The notes under the pieces were generated by a model. It saw nothing but the letters and a program-made list of their open reading frames with translations. It did no database searches and was not told the origin of the DNA. From the NCBI GenBank assembly GCA_946479395.1, contig CAMLFV010000163.1, positions 1-5,893 on the forward strand: 5,893 nt of DNA, written 5' to 3'. Numbering within the stretch: position 1 is the first letter of the stretch; each line of letters opens with the position of its first letter. A program made the translations under genes and the position numbers. This document shows positions 1 through 5,893 of the stretch, piece by piece. Source of the DNA: an uncultured Flavobacterium sp. GTDB taxonomy: Bacteria; Bacteroidota; Bacteroidia; Flavobacteriales; Flavobacteriaceae.

Positions 1-461
1 ATATCAAAAAATATTGGTGTTGAGTAGTAAAAAGGCTCATAAATATAGTTTGGACCATAAATATACGAGTTACCAACAATTTGTACCTGAACGGTTTTAT
101 TACGTTGACGCTCTAACTCGATCGTTGCTACATCTTGAAATTGATCCTGACCTAAAACTGCCTGAATTACAATTACGCGAACATCGCTTTCACCAACTTC
201 TACTACACGTAAATAATCAACATAATTATCGTTATTTAAATCTAGGTTTGATATTTGAGCCTGTGGATCGTTTATTCTACGCTCAAAATCTTCCAAATCT
301 CTAGATTCGCCAAAAATAGATGCTACTGCCTGCAAATCCAGATTGTCAGAAATATCGTAATTCTGAGCCACAACAGTTGCATTACCCCTGTTGTTTTGCG
401 CAATACCAACACTTGCTGTTAACATTGCCATTGCTATTAATGCGAATCTGAATATTTTCAT
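1..461 (-). CDS. Exported protein of unknown function, N-terminal 153 residues (truncated by window edge)
   Basis: The reading frame opens with ATG at 461-459 and stays open to the left edge, so the 3' end is missing. The product begins with a signal peptide (MKIFRF, then a hydrophobic stretch to about residue 18) with likely cleavage after Ala21 (GIA|Q), so it is exported to the periplasm or beyond. After a low-complexity start, residues 36-120 form an ordered domain: an acidic segment NLDLQAVASIFGES (40-53), then DLEDFERRINDP (55-66), then a loop at 74-85 with Asp74, Asn76, Asp78 and Asp82 that resembles a cation-binding EF-hand or dockerin loop, then beta-rich sequence (86-117). From about 131 the sequence is rich in Tyr and Pro. 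I recall similar uncharacterised proteins in flavobacteria but know no assigned function. It follows the PorE-like gene on the same strand, but a terminator lies between them, so it probably has its own promoter in 462-525. The frame is sure; the function is not known. Confidence 0.85.
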   Translation of the reverse strand, partial: MKIFRFALIAMAMLTASVGIAQNNRGNATVVAQNYDISDNLDLQAVASIFGESRDLEDFERRINDPQAQISNLDLNNDNYVDYLRVVEVGESDVRVIVIQAVLGQDQFQDVATIELERQRNKTVQVQIVGNSYIYGPNYIYEPFYYSTPIFFD

Positions 462-525
462 TTTTTTATTATTTTTGTTTTATATATACAAAATATCAAG
501 TACTGTGCCAAAACTTTAAATAAAG

Positions 526-554
526 AAAAAGACCTCAAAAAATGAGGCCTTTTT
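526..554 (-). terminator. Intrinsic terminator after the PorE-like gene
   Basis: Read on the minus strand, the arms 554-543 and 537-526 form a 12-base-pair stem around a 5-base T loop. The core is GGCCTCA/TGAGGTC, flanked by five A-T pairs. The single non-Watson-Crick position is a G-U wobble in the minus-strand RNA, whereas the plus-strand RNA would carry an A-C mismatch. This favours minus-strand function. The second arm ends in a T-run followed by more T-rich sequence. It sits about 20 bases after the PorE-like stop codon and separates that transcript from the exported-protein gene further on. Confidence 0.85.
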
Positions 555-573
555 AACTATATAATCTGTAAAA

Positions 574-2484
574 TTATTTTTGTGTAATAATGAATTCCGA
601 ACGACGATTAATTGCGTGCTGCTCTTCAGTACAATTTTCACCACAATCGACTTTCGGTGCGCTTTCTCCATAACCACGAGCTTCTAAACGAGAGCCGTTG
701 ATTCCTTTAGAGATCACATATTGCATTGTTGAACGTGCACGTTCGTCTGATAATTTTAAGTTGTATGTATCACTACCTCTATTATCGGTATGTGATTCTA
801 TTTTAACTTTCATACCAGGGTTACGTTGCATGATTTGAACTAATTTATTCAATTCAAACGCACCTTGCTGAGTGATGTTCGATTTATCAAATTCAAAGTA
901 AATATCGCCTAAGATTATTTTAGTATCCTTAATCAACATTTCAATTGGGCGTAACTCCACATCGATAGGATATTTACCATTACCCCATTTCTGTAACTCA
1001 ACATCTTTGCTTTCGTATCCTTCTGAACTTACCTGTAAAGCAAAAACCTTGTTACAATCGGTATCATAACGTACAATTCCGTAAGCATCAGTAAAACGAG
1101 TTTCAATTACGTTTTTATCGTAATCTAAAATTGCAACCTGTGCATCTTTTAAAATAGCACCTGTTTTTTGGTCTTTCACTGTAATTACCATTTCGGTAAC
1201 ACAAACTGGACGCACTTTATAGATATCGTCACGACCTACACGGTTTGTTGATAAAAATCCGATTCCTTTCTCTGGATAATATGATAAGTGGAAATCGTCT
1301 TTTGCTGTATTGATAGGATCACCGATATTGCGAACTTTTGCATTAGGATCAGTTAAATCGAACATATATAAATCCAATCCACCAAAACCTTTATGTGCGT
1401 TTGAAGCAAAAATCAATTTATCGTCTTCCGAAATAAAAGGGAAAGATTCACGACCTTCGGTATTTACGATTGTTCCCATGTTTTCAGGAGTTCCGTATGT
1501 ACCGTCTTCGTTTAAAGCTACCTTCCAAATATCCATATCACCAACCGTTCCTGGCATATCAGAAGCAAAATATAACGTTTTACCGTCTGGTGACACCGCA
1601 GGGTTACTTACCATGTAGTTTGGTGAGTTGAATGGAACAGGCTCAATATCTGTCCATCTTTTTCCGTTATACTTTGCACGGTAAACACTTACTTTACCTT
1701 TCTTTAGACGGTTTTTCTTATCCTTTTCATATTTCCCGCCACGGAAACTTTCTGTAGCAAAAAACATTGTTTGACCATCAGCTGTCACCGTTGTAGGTCC
1801 ATCGTGATGTTTTGTATTTAATTCATCAACTGGTTTAATGTCTTTAAATTTTTCTTCATCAGACACATACGTTGCTGCATAAACATTTAAGAAAGGCTGA
1901 TTGTTCCAACCATATTTCTTTTTAGATTCATCACGTGCAGAAGCAAAATAAAGAGTATTATCTGCAGTTAAAATTCCACCAAAATCAGAAAACTGCGAAT
2001 GGTTCATTCTACTGTCTTCAAAAGTAAACAAAGCTTCTTGGCTTCTTAATGCCGGGATATAATCAGGATTTTGCAAATAATCAATTGCACGAGAATCTTC
2101 CGGTTTTAAATCGGCAAATTTCTTCATGATTTTATTAGAAGTATCGTAACGCCCACTTGCCTTCAACATTTGTGCGTATTTGTAGTACACTTCTGCATCT
2201 TGATTTGGATTTAATTCAATTGCCTTAGCATACCACTTTGCAGATTCTACTGTATTGAATAAATTATAATAAGTTTCCGCTAACTGCAAAACAACGTAAC
2301 TGTCGGTTTTTTCACCACGCACCAATTTTTTATAATGCTCTGCTGCTTCAACAAATTCATATCTTTTAAACAAATTGTCGGCATGTTTTAAGCGTTCTTC
2401 CGAATTGTGAATGAAAGCCGTATTTTGTGCTTGCGCTGTATATAAGGAACCTATTAATAATAGAGATAAGTATATTTTTTTCAT
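574..2484 (-). CDS. PorE-like OmpA-family protein (TPR, beta-propeller, regulatory-like domain, OmpA C-terminal domain)
   Basis: This 636-residue periplasmic protein probably ties an outer membrane or T9SS complex to peptidoglycan. A signal peptide (residues 1-19, AQA|Q cleavage) has no lipobox cysteine. TPR-like helices span about 30-130. A PD40/WD40-type propeller spans about 150-425, with blade motifs such as NTLYFASARD (176-185), DGKTLYFASD (300-309) and DDKLIFASN (354-362). A carboxypeptidase-regulatory-like beta domain spans about 430-515. The OmpA C-terminal peptidoglycan-binding domain spans about 525-636, with Asp567 (HTDNRG) and Arg582 (LSDERA) at the spacing of the diaminopimelate-binding pair of E. 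coli OmpA, the NRR motif at 626-628, and a Cys614/Cys618 pair. This order matches P. gingivalis PorE (PG1058). The gene begins 22 bases after the PorP/SprF-family stop and is surely co-transcribed with it. The family has many paralogues in flavobacteria, so whether it is the core T9SS PorE or a substrate-specific relative cannot be settled here. Confidence 0.93.
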   Translation of the reverse strand: MKKIYLSLLLIGSLYTAQAQNTAFIHNSEERLKHADNLFKRYEFVEAAEHYKKLVRGEKTDSYVVLQLAETYYNLFNTVESAKWYAKAIELNPNQDAEVYYKYAQMLKASGRYDTSNKIMKKFADLKPEDSRAIDYLQNPDYIPALRSQEALFTFEDSRMNHSQFSDFGGILTADNTLYFASARDESKKKYGWNNQPFLNVYAATYVSDEEKFKDIKPVDELNTKHHDGPTTVTADGQTMFFATESFRGGKYEKDKKNRLKKGKVSVYRAKYNGKRWTDIEPVPFNSPNYMVSNPAVSPDGKTLYFASDMPGTVGDMDIWKVALNEDGTYGTPENMGTIVNTEGRESFPFISEDDKLIFASNAHKGFGGLDLYMFDLTDPNAKVRNIGDPINTAKDDFHLSYYPEKGIGFLSTNRVGRDDIYKVRPVCVTEMVITVKDQKTGAILKDAQVAILDYDKNVIETRFTDAYGIVRYDTDCNKVFALQVSSEGYESKDVELQKWGNGKYPIDVELRPIEMLIKDTKIILGDIYFEFDKSNITQQGAFELNKLVQIMQRNPGMKVKIESHTDNRGSDTYNLKLSDERARSTMQYVISKGINGSRLEARGYGESAPKVDCGENCTEEQHAINRRSEFIITQK

Positions 2485-2506
2485 AATTACTATTTAGCAG
2501 ATAATG

Positions 2507-3433
2507 TTAGAAGAAACGTGGTGAACTTGATACTTTTTTCTTGTAGAAAATATCAAATAAAAGAATTATTTCATGAGATCCGCTTGTGTTATAATTTAAG
2601 TCAGACGTAATATAATCATAAGCATATCCAACTCTTAATTTAGGTGTAATTCTGTAATTAACCATAGCTCCGAACGAATCTTGCAAACGGTAAGTTACAC
2701 CAAATTCTAACTTTTCATTGTATAAAGCGTTTGCAGAAAGATCCACCGAAACAGGAGATTCAACCGCCATTTTTAACATGGTAGATGGTTTAAATTTCCA
2801 TTCTTTATTAATATCAAACACATATCCACCGGTTAAAAACATGTGCGCTACATCTGATCCGAATTTTCTGTTTCCCTTATCAATATAAGTGTTATTTAGC
2901 AAATTGGTAACACTGAAACCTGCGTAATATCTATTGGTAAAATAAAATGCACCAACACCCGCATTAAACAATGTTTCACTACTATCTTCTGCAAAAACAA
3001 TGTCTCCTTGATTTGGTAAAGTATGATTAATATCACTAAACAACCCAATTTGCTGCATAGTTACTCCTCCTTTTACACCTAATGCTAAACTGTGTCCTTG
3101 CCCTAAACGAATAGTATAAGAAACATCTACATTTACAGAATTTTCAGTAACTGGACCAATTTTATCGTTCATAAAAGACAATCCAACTCCAACATTTTTA
3201 GCTACAGGCGTGTGTAAAAATGCAGTTGCTGTTTGTGGGGCACCTTCTACACCCAGCCATTGTGATCTATACAATATACCTGTAGACATATAATCATTGA
3301 TACCAGCATAAGCCGGGTTTAAGATACTTTGATTGTACATATACTGCGTGTAATGAGGATCTTGTTGGGCAAACCCCTTTAAACTTCCCAGTACAATACA
3401 AACTACCGCAACAATACTTTTATTTATTTTCAT
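2507..3433 (-). CDS. PorP/SprF-family type IX secretion system outer membrane protein
   Basis: This is a predicted outer membrane beta-barrel of 308 residues, the usual size for the family. A signal peptide covers residues 1-22 (cleavage GFA|Q). It is followed by the family hallmark QDPHYTQYMYNQ and then LNPAYAG (residues 24-43). Alternating amphipathic strands follow throughout, such as GVGLSFMNDKIGPV and LEFGVTYRLQDSFGAMVNYR. The C-terminus carries the typical SHEIILLFD strand and a final PRFF. Known members include P. gingivalis PorP and F. johnsoniae SprF; SprF is needed for secretion of the type B sorting-domain adhesin SprB. I chose the ATG at 3433 because the signal peptide begins there. 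An in-frame TTG nine bases upstream would only add MSF. The gene is the first of a two-gene unit with the PorE-like gene. Which substrate it serves is not shown; the sorting-domain protein at the right edge is a candidate. Confidence 0.93.
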   Translation of the reverse strand: MKINKSIVAVVCIVLGSLKGFAQQDPHYTQYMYNQSILNPAYAGINDYMSTGILYRSQWLGVEGAPQTATAFLHTPVAKNVGVGLSFMNDKIGPVTENSVNVDVSYTIRLGQGHSLALGVKGGVTMQQIGLFSDINHTLPNQGDIVFAEDSSETLFNAGVGAFYFTNRYYAGFSVTNLLNNTYIDKGNRKFGSDVAHMFLTGGYVFDINKEWKFKPSTMLKMAVESPVSVDLSANALYNEKLEFGVTYRLQDSFGAMVNYRITPKLRVGYAYDYITSDLNYNTSGSHEIILLFDIFYKKKVSSSPRFF

Positions 3434-3460
3434 AAAGGACAAATTTATATTTCAATGTTA

Positions 3461-3486
3461 CAAAGATAATTTTTAATTTTTTTCAA
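3461..3486 (-). promoter_or_regulatory. Candidate promoter of the PorP/SprF-PorE-like unit
   Basis: On the minus strand, TATCTTTG (3468-3461) matches the Bacteroidetes -7 consensus TAnnTTTG exactly. A TTG at 3486-3484 lies 15 bases upstream as a possible -33 element, slightly closer than the usual spacing. Transcription would begin near 3455, giving a leader of roughly 20 bases before the ATG at 3433. In such AT-rich DNA chance matches are common, so the position in front of a gene carries much of the weight. Confidence 0.5.
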
Positions 3487-3640
3487 CATAAAACATGCTT
3501 ACTTATTTCTTTCAAAACACCCTCTGTTAAGAAATTACTAAAATAACAATATTAATTTAATATAATCAAGATTTTTTTCAATATTTAAAAAAAAACAACT
3601 ATCGGGCTAACTAACAGCAAGCTATTACGACCTAATTTGA

Positions 3641-3648
3641 TAAATTTG
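3641..3648 (+). promoter_or_regulatory. Candidate -7 promoter box of hflX
   Basis: TAAATTTG is an exact match to the Bacteroidetes -7 consensus TAnnTTTG and lies 34 bases before the hflX ATG, so the leader would be about 25-30 bases. No TTG or TTTG is visible at the expected -33 position (around 3615-3622), so the promoter may be weak, need an activator, or be a chance match. The leader between box and ATG is A-rich with no Shine-Dalgarno sequence, which is normal for the phylum. Confidence 0.45.
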
Positions 3649-3682
3649 CAGTAAACCTAATATAACTTATACAAAAAACAAT

Positions 3683-4912
3683 ATGCTAGAAAAAGAAGAA
3701 ATAAATTACGAAAAAGCGGTATTGGTTGGTATTGTTACCCAAAACCAATCAGAAGAAAAATTGCAGGAGTATTTAGATGAGTTAGAGTTTCTAACCCAAA
3801 CTGCAGGAGGTGAAGTGGTAAAAAGGTTTACACAGAAAATGGATAAACCAAATCCTAAAACTTTTGTAGGTACCGGTAAGTTAGAAGAAATTGAACTTTA
3901 TATTAAAGAACATAAGGTTGATACATTGATATTTGACGATGAATTGTCACCGGCACAACAGAAAAATCTATCACGCCAAGTAGATTGTAAAGTTTTAGAC
4001 CGTACCAATTTAATTTTAGATATTTTCGCACAGCGTGCACAAACTTCCTACGCAAGAACACAGGTTGAATTGGCACAATTTCAGTATTTACTTCCACGTT
4101 TAACTGGAATGTGGACACACTTAGAACGCCAACGTGGTGGTATTGGTATGCGTGGTCCGGGTGAAACCGAGATTGAAACCGACCGCCGTATTGTTCGCGA
4201 CCGCATTGCCCTGCTGAAAGAAAAAATACGTACTATTGACCGCCAAATGGCTGTTCAGCGCAGTAACCGTGGTGCTATGGTTCGCGTTGCCTTGGTTGGA
4301 TACACCAATGTTGGAAAATCAACTTTAATGAATGCTTTGGGTAAAAGTGAGGTTTTTGTAGAAAACAAATTGTTTGCTACTTTGGACACTACAGTTCGTA
4401 AAGTGGTTATTAAAAACCTGCCTTTTTTACTTTCTGATACGGTTGGATTTATTAGAAAACTGCCTACACAGCTGGTTGAATCTTTTAAATCGACTTTAGA
4501 TGAAGTACGCGAGGCAGATTTATTATTGCATGTGGTTGATATTTCGCATCCGGAATTTGAAGATCATATTGAATCGGTCAATCAAATTTTAAAAGATATT
4601 AAAAGCGATGACAAACCAACTATTATGATCTTCAATAAGATTGATGCTTACAAAGCCGACGAATTTGATGAGGAAGATTTAATGATTGAACGTACCTCTA
4701 AACACTATTCTATAAATGAATGGAAAAACACGTGGATGAGCAAAGTGGGCGAAAACAATGCCGTGTTTATATCTGCAACAGAGAAAGACAATTTCGAAGA
4801 ATTACGCCACAAGGTTTACGAAGCCGTTAGACAAATTCATATTACCCGTTTTCCTTACAACAACTTCCTTTATCCGGAATACGCAGAAAACGACGCAACA
4901 GAAGAACAATAA
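3683..4912 (+). CDS. hflX: GTPase HflX, ribosome-binding
   Basis: HflX is a cytoplasmic GTPase that binds the 50S subunit and splits stalled or idle 70S ribosomes, notably under heat and other stress. The product has 409 residues, near the usual family length. The N-terminal HflX domain (about 10-145) contains KTFVGTGKLEEI (59-70) and a helical region with the family signature RTQVELAQFQYLLPRL (125-140). The glycine-rich linker GGIGMRGPGETEIETDRR (152-169) is diagnostic. The G domain follows: G1 GYTNVGKST (206-214), switch region ATLDTT (232-237), G3 DTVGF (252-256), G4 NKID (318-321) and G5 SAT (364-366). All nucleotide-binding motifs are intact. ATG 3683 is the first start after an in-frame stop at 3641. 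It is the only plus-strand gene here, divergent from the PorP/SprF gene and convergent with the small exported-protein gene, and its stop codon directly abuts a terminator. It appears to be a single-gene transcript unrelated in function to its secretion neighbours. Confidence 0.97.
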   Translation: MLEKEEINYEKAVLVGIVTQNQSEEKLQEYLDELEFLTQTAGGEVVKRFTQKMDKPNPKTFVGTGKLEEIELYIKEHKVDTLIFDDELSPAQQKNLSRQVDCKVLDRTNLILDIFAQRAQTSYARTQVELAQFQYLLPRLTGMWTHLERQRGGIGMRGPGETEIETDRRIVRDRIALLKEKIRTIDRQMAVQRSNRGAMVRVALVGYTNVGKSTLMNALGKSEVFVENKLFATLDTTVRKVVIKNLPFLLSDTVGFIRKLPTQLVESFKSTLDEVREADLLLHVVDISHPEFEDHIESVNQILKDIKSDDKPTIMIFNKIDAYKADEFDEEDLMIERTSKHYSINEWKNTWMSKVGENNAVFISATEKDNFEELRHKVYEAVRQIHITRFPYNNFLYPEYAENDATEEQ

Positions 4913-4942
4913 AAAAGGGAGGAACCTAAGTTCCTCCCTTTT
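4913..4942. terminator. Bidirectional intrinsic terminator between hflX and the small exported-protein gene
   Basis: The arms 4913-4925 and 4930-4942 form a perfect 13-base-pair stem (AAAAGGGAGGAAC with its complement) around the 4-base loop CTAA. The GC-rich core is flanked by four A-T pairs, so each strand reads a hairpin followed by a T-run. The hflX stop codon (4910-4912) ends immediately before it, and the stop of the minus-strand gene (4948-4946) lies three bases beyond the other side, so one hairpin serves both converging genes. Confidence 0.92.
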
Positions 4943-4945
4943 ATT

Positions 4946-5368
4946 CTATTTAGCTTTGATTCTATTTTGTAATGTAGTCCAAATTAAGTTCACATCGTAC
5001 TTTTTTAAAAGTTCGTTTCTAACTACTTGAATATCGTTACTCATTTTATCCATGGCTTCTTGTGCATTTACCATGCTGGTATAAGAATTTACAGCTTCTG
5101 TTGACGAAACAAATGACGTTTTTTTATAATTCTTATTTAACCACTTTTCTTTGTCTTTACTCTTACTAAACTTGTTTCGCTCTTTATGATCGGTAAAATT
5201 TGAATAAAAGTTTTGATTAGCTTGCTCATAATCTCGTCCAAGATTAGATGATCCCATTTCTAAATACGCTTTCTCGTATTTTAAAAACAACGCATCGCTT
5301 TCAATACTGCTTTGTGCATATAAATTGGATGAGGCTATTAAAATAATACTATATATAAGATTTTTCAT
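4946..5368 (-). CDS. Small exported protein of unknown function (140 residues)
   Basis: I do not recognise a family. The protein starts with a clear signal peptide (MKNLIYS, a hydrophobic core to about residue 13, then LYA|Q cleavage after Ala18), giving a mature protein of about 122 residues that is probably periplasmic. The mature part looks largely helical. It has an acidic and aromatic first segment (22-50), a strongly basic stretch HKERNKFSKSKDKEKW (61-76) and a second helical part (91-139). There is no cysteine, no lipobox and no C-terminal sorting domain. It starts 16 bases after the stop of the upstream type B sorting-domain gene on the same strand, so the two are very likely co-transcribed, and it ends at a shared terminator. 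A role connected with its large secreted neighbour is possible but rests only on this spacing. Confidence 0.8.
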   Translation of the reverse strand: MKNLIYSIILIASSNLYAQSSIESDALFLKYEKAYLEMGSSNLGRDYEQANQNFYSNFTDHKERNKFSKSKDKEKWLNKNYKKTSFVSSTEAVNSYTSMVNAQEAMDKMSNDIQVVRNELLKKYDVNLIWTTLQNRIKAK

Positions 5369-5384
5369 AGTTTTAAAATTAAGA

Positions 5385-5893
5385 TTATTTTACTTCGTAC
5401 ATCAATTGAATCCAATCTTGGTATTCGTAATTTCTTGTTTTAATGTATAAGAAATATGTTCCTGATGGCAAGATCTTTCCGCTTGAATCCTGACCCATCC
5501 ACTGTCTCTTGTATCCTTTACCATGTTCGTAAACAAGTTTTCCGTAACGGTTATATACTTTTAACTCTTGTACATTATTGTACGTTAAGTCTAAATAATC
5601 GTTGTCGCCATCGCCATTAGGTGTAATCCCTTTTGGATAGCTACAGTTTTCTACCATTAACAAATAACTCTTTACGTCTTCACAGGCGTATTTATTTGTT
5701 TTCTTAACATATACTTTGTAATATCCGTGTTTGGTGATGACCTGATTTTCTTTTACATCAGACATTGTTTCTACCACAAAATTTGCATCTTCGTCTAAAC
5801 GTTCCATTTTTAAGTAGAACTCATCATTTGTTAAAACAGGAAGTTTATACTCTGTACATATATATACGTCGGTTTTTGGCAATACTTCTACAG
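5385..5893 (-). CDS. Secreted protein with T9SS type B C-terminal sorting domain (gliding-motility-associated type), 3' part only
   Basis: The frame is open to the right edge and only the last 169 complete codons are visible. There is no credible start inside: the Leu of LPKTDVYIC (TTG at 5882) sits within the open frame. The C-terminal ~85 residues (5645-5385) show the type B sorting domain: the YPKGITPNGDGDNDYLDL signature, then ELKVYNRYGKLVYE, then the tryptophan-centred turn RQWMGQDSSGK, then LPSGTYFLYIKT and a final strand. This domain directs export through the T9SS to the cell surface or medium. The preceding ~75 residues look like the last Ig-like or PKD-like beta repeat, with cysteines in YICTEY, YACEDV and ENCSYP. 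Such genes are usually large adhesins; SprB of F. johnsoniae is the best-known example and needs a PorP/SprF-family protein. The downstream small exported-protein gene starts 16 bases on. The identity of the N-terminal part is unknown. Confidence 0.92.
   Translation of the reverse strand, partial: VEVLPKTDVYICTEYKLPVLTNDEFYLKMERLDEDANFVVETMSDVKENQVITKHGYYKVYVKKTNKYACEDVKSYLLMVENCSYPKGITPNGDGDNDYLDLTYNNVQELKVYNRYGKLVYEHGKGYKRQWMGQDSSGKILPSGTYFLYIKTRNYEYQDWIQLMYEVK

Noticed and set aside
14..304. Plus-strand open frame of 96 codons at the left edge.
   Set aside because: It lies antisense to the exported-protein gene, whose minus-strand frame has a signal peptide and protein-like composition. 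The plus-strand translation has no signal, motif or promoter.
489..513. Possible promoter of the left-edge exported-protein gene: GATATTTTG (497-489, minus) with TTTTGG upstream.
   Set aside because: The -7 box is one base off consensus and the spacing to the TTG-like element is only about 11 bases. A promoter must exist in this spacer because of the terminator, but this match is too weak to call.
1310..1618. Plus-strand open frame of 102 codons.
   Set aside because: It is entirely antisense to the propeller region of the PorE-like gene and shows no recognisable domain.
3434..3442. Upstream TTG start for the PorP/SprF-family gene.
   Set aside because: It would add only three residues before the signal peptide, TTG is a rare start, and the TTG is part of a promoter-like box. 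The ATG at 3433 is preferred.
3549..3563. Inverted repeat ATATTA-ATT-TAATAT in the divergent intergenic region, considered as an operator.
   Set aside because: The arms are only six bases, made entirely of A and T in a very AT-rich stretch, so it is expected by chance.
3434..3682. The divergent intergenic region was examined for a small RNA, riboswitch or further gene.
   Set aside because: No stable stem with a T-run, no conserved leader fold and no convincing short coding frame was seen; only the promoter-like boxes could be supported.
3903..4118. Minus-strand open frame of 71 codons.
   Set aside because: It is antisense to the conserved HflX N-terminal domain and has no supporting features.
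4758..5030. Plus-strand open frame of 90 codons with a hydrophobic patch.
   Set aside because: It overlaps the end of hflX in another frame, crosses the bidirectional terminator and runs antisense into the small exported-protein gene. The hydrophobic patch comes from translating AT-rich DNA.

Overview
The window looks like chromosomal DNA from a member of the Bacteroidetes, most likely Flavobacteriaceae. The DNA is AT-rich and start codons lack Shine-Dalgarno sequences. Promoter-like boxes fit the Bacteroidetes -7 pattern TAnnTTTG. Several genes belong to families typical of this phylum: a type IX secretion system (T9SS) type B sorting domain, a PorP/SprF-family outer membrane protein, and a PorE-like OmpA-family protein with TPR, beta-propeller and carboxypeptidase-regulatory-like domains.

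Layout from left to right. (1) 1-461, minus strand: the N-terminal part of an exported protein of unknown function that runs off the left edge. (2) 462-573: a spacer with a clear minus-strand terminator (526-554). (3) 574-3433, minus strand: a tight two-gene unit. The PorP/SprF-family gene comes first, followed 22 bases later by the PorE-like gene. (4) 3434-3682: a divergent AT-rich intergenic region with promoter-like boxes facing both ways. (5) 3683-4912, plus strand: hflX, a ribosome-associated GTPase and the only plus-strand gene. (6) 4913-4942: a strong hairpin that serves as terminator for both converging transcripts. (7) 4946-5893, minus strand: a small exported protein of unknown function, and upstream of it the 3' end of a large secreted protein ending in a T9SS type B sorting domain. 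That gene runs off the right edge.

Five of the six genes encode exported or envelope proteins. In flavobacteria, large adhesins with type B sorting domains depend on PorP/SprF-family partners (SprB with SprF is the known case). PorE-like proteins join T9SS components to peptidoglycan. A working model is that the sorting-domain protein at the right edge is the cargo, the PorP/SprF protein its outer membrane partner, and the PorE-like protein the periplasmic anchor. The cargo gene is separated from the other two by hflX on the opposite strand and by a bidirectional terminator, so the pairing is an inference from proximity. No RNA genes, mobile elements or CRISPR arrays were seen. The less understood parts are the two uncharacterised exported proteins and the split arrangement of the T9SS-related genes.
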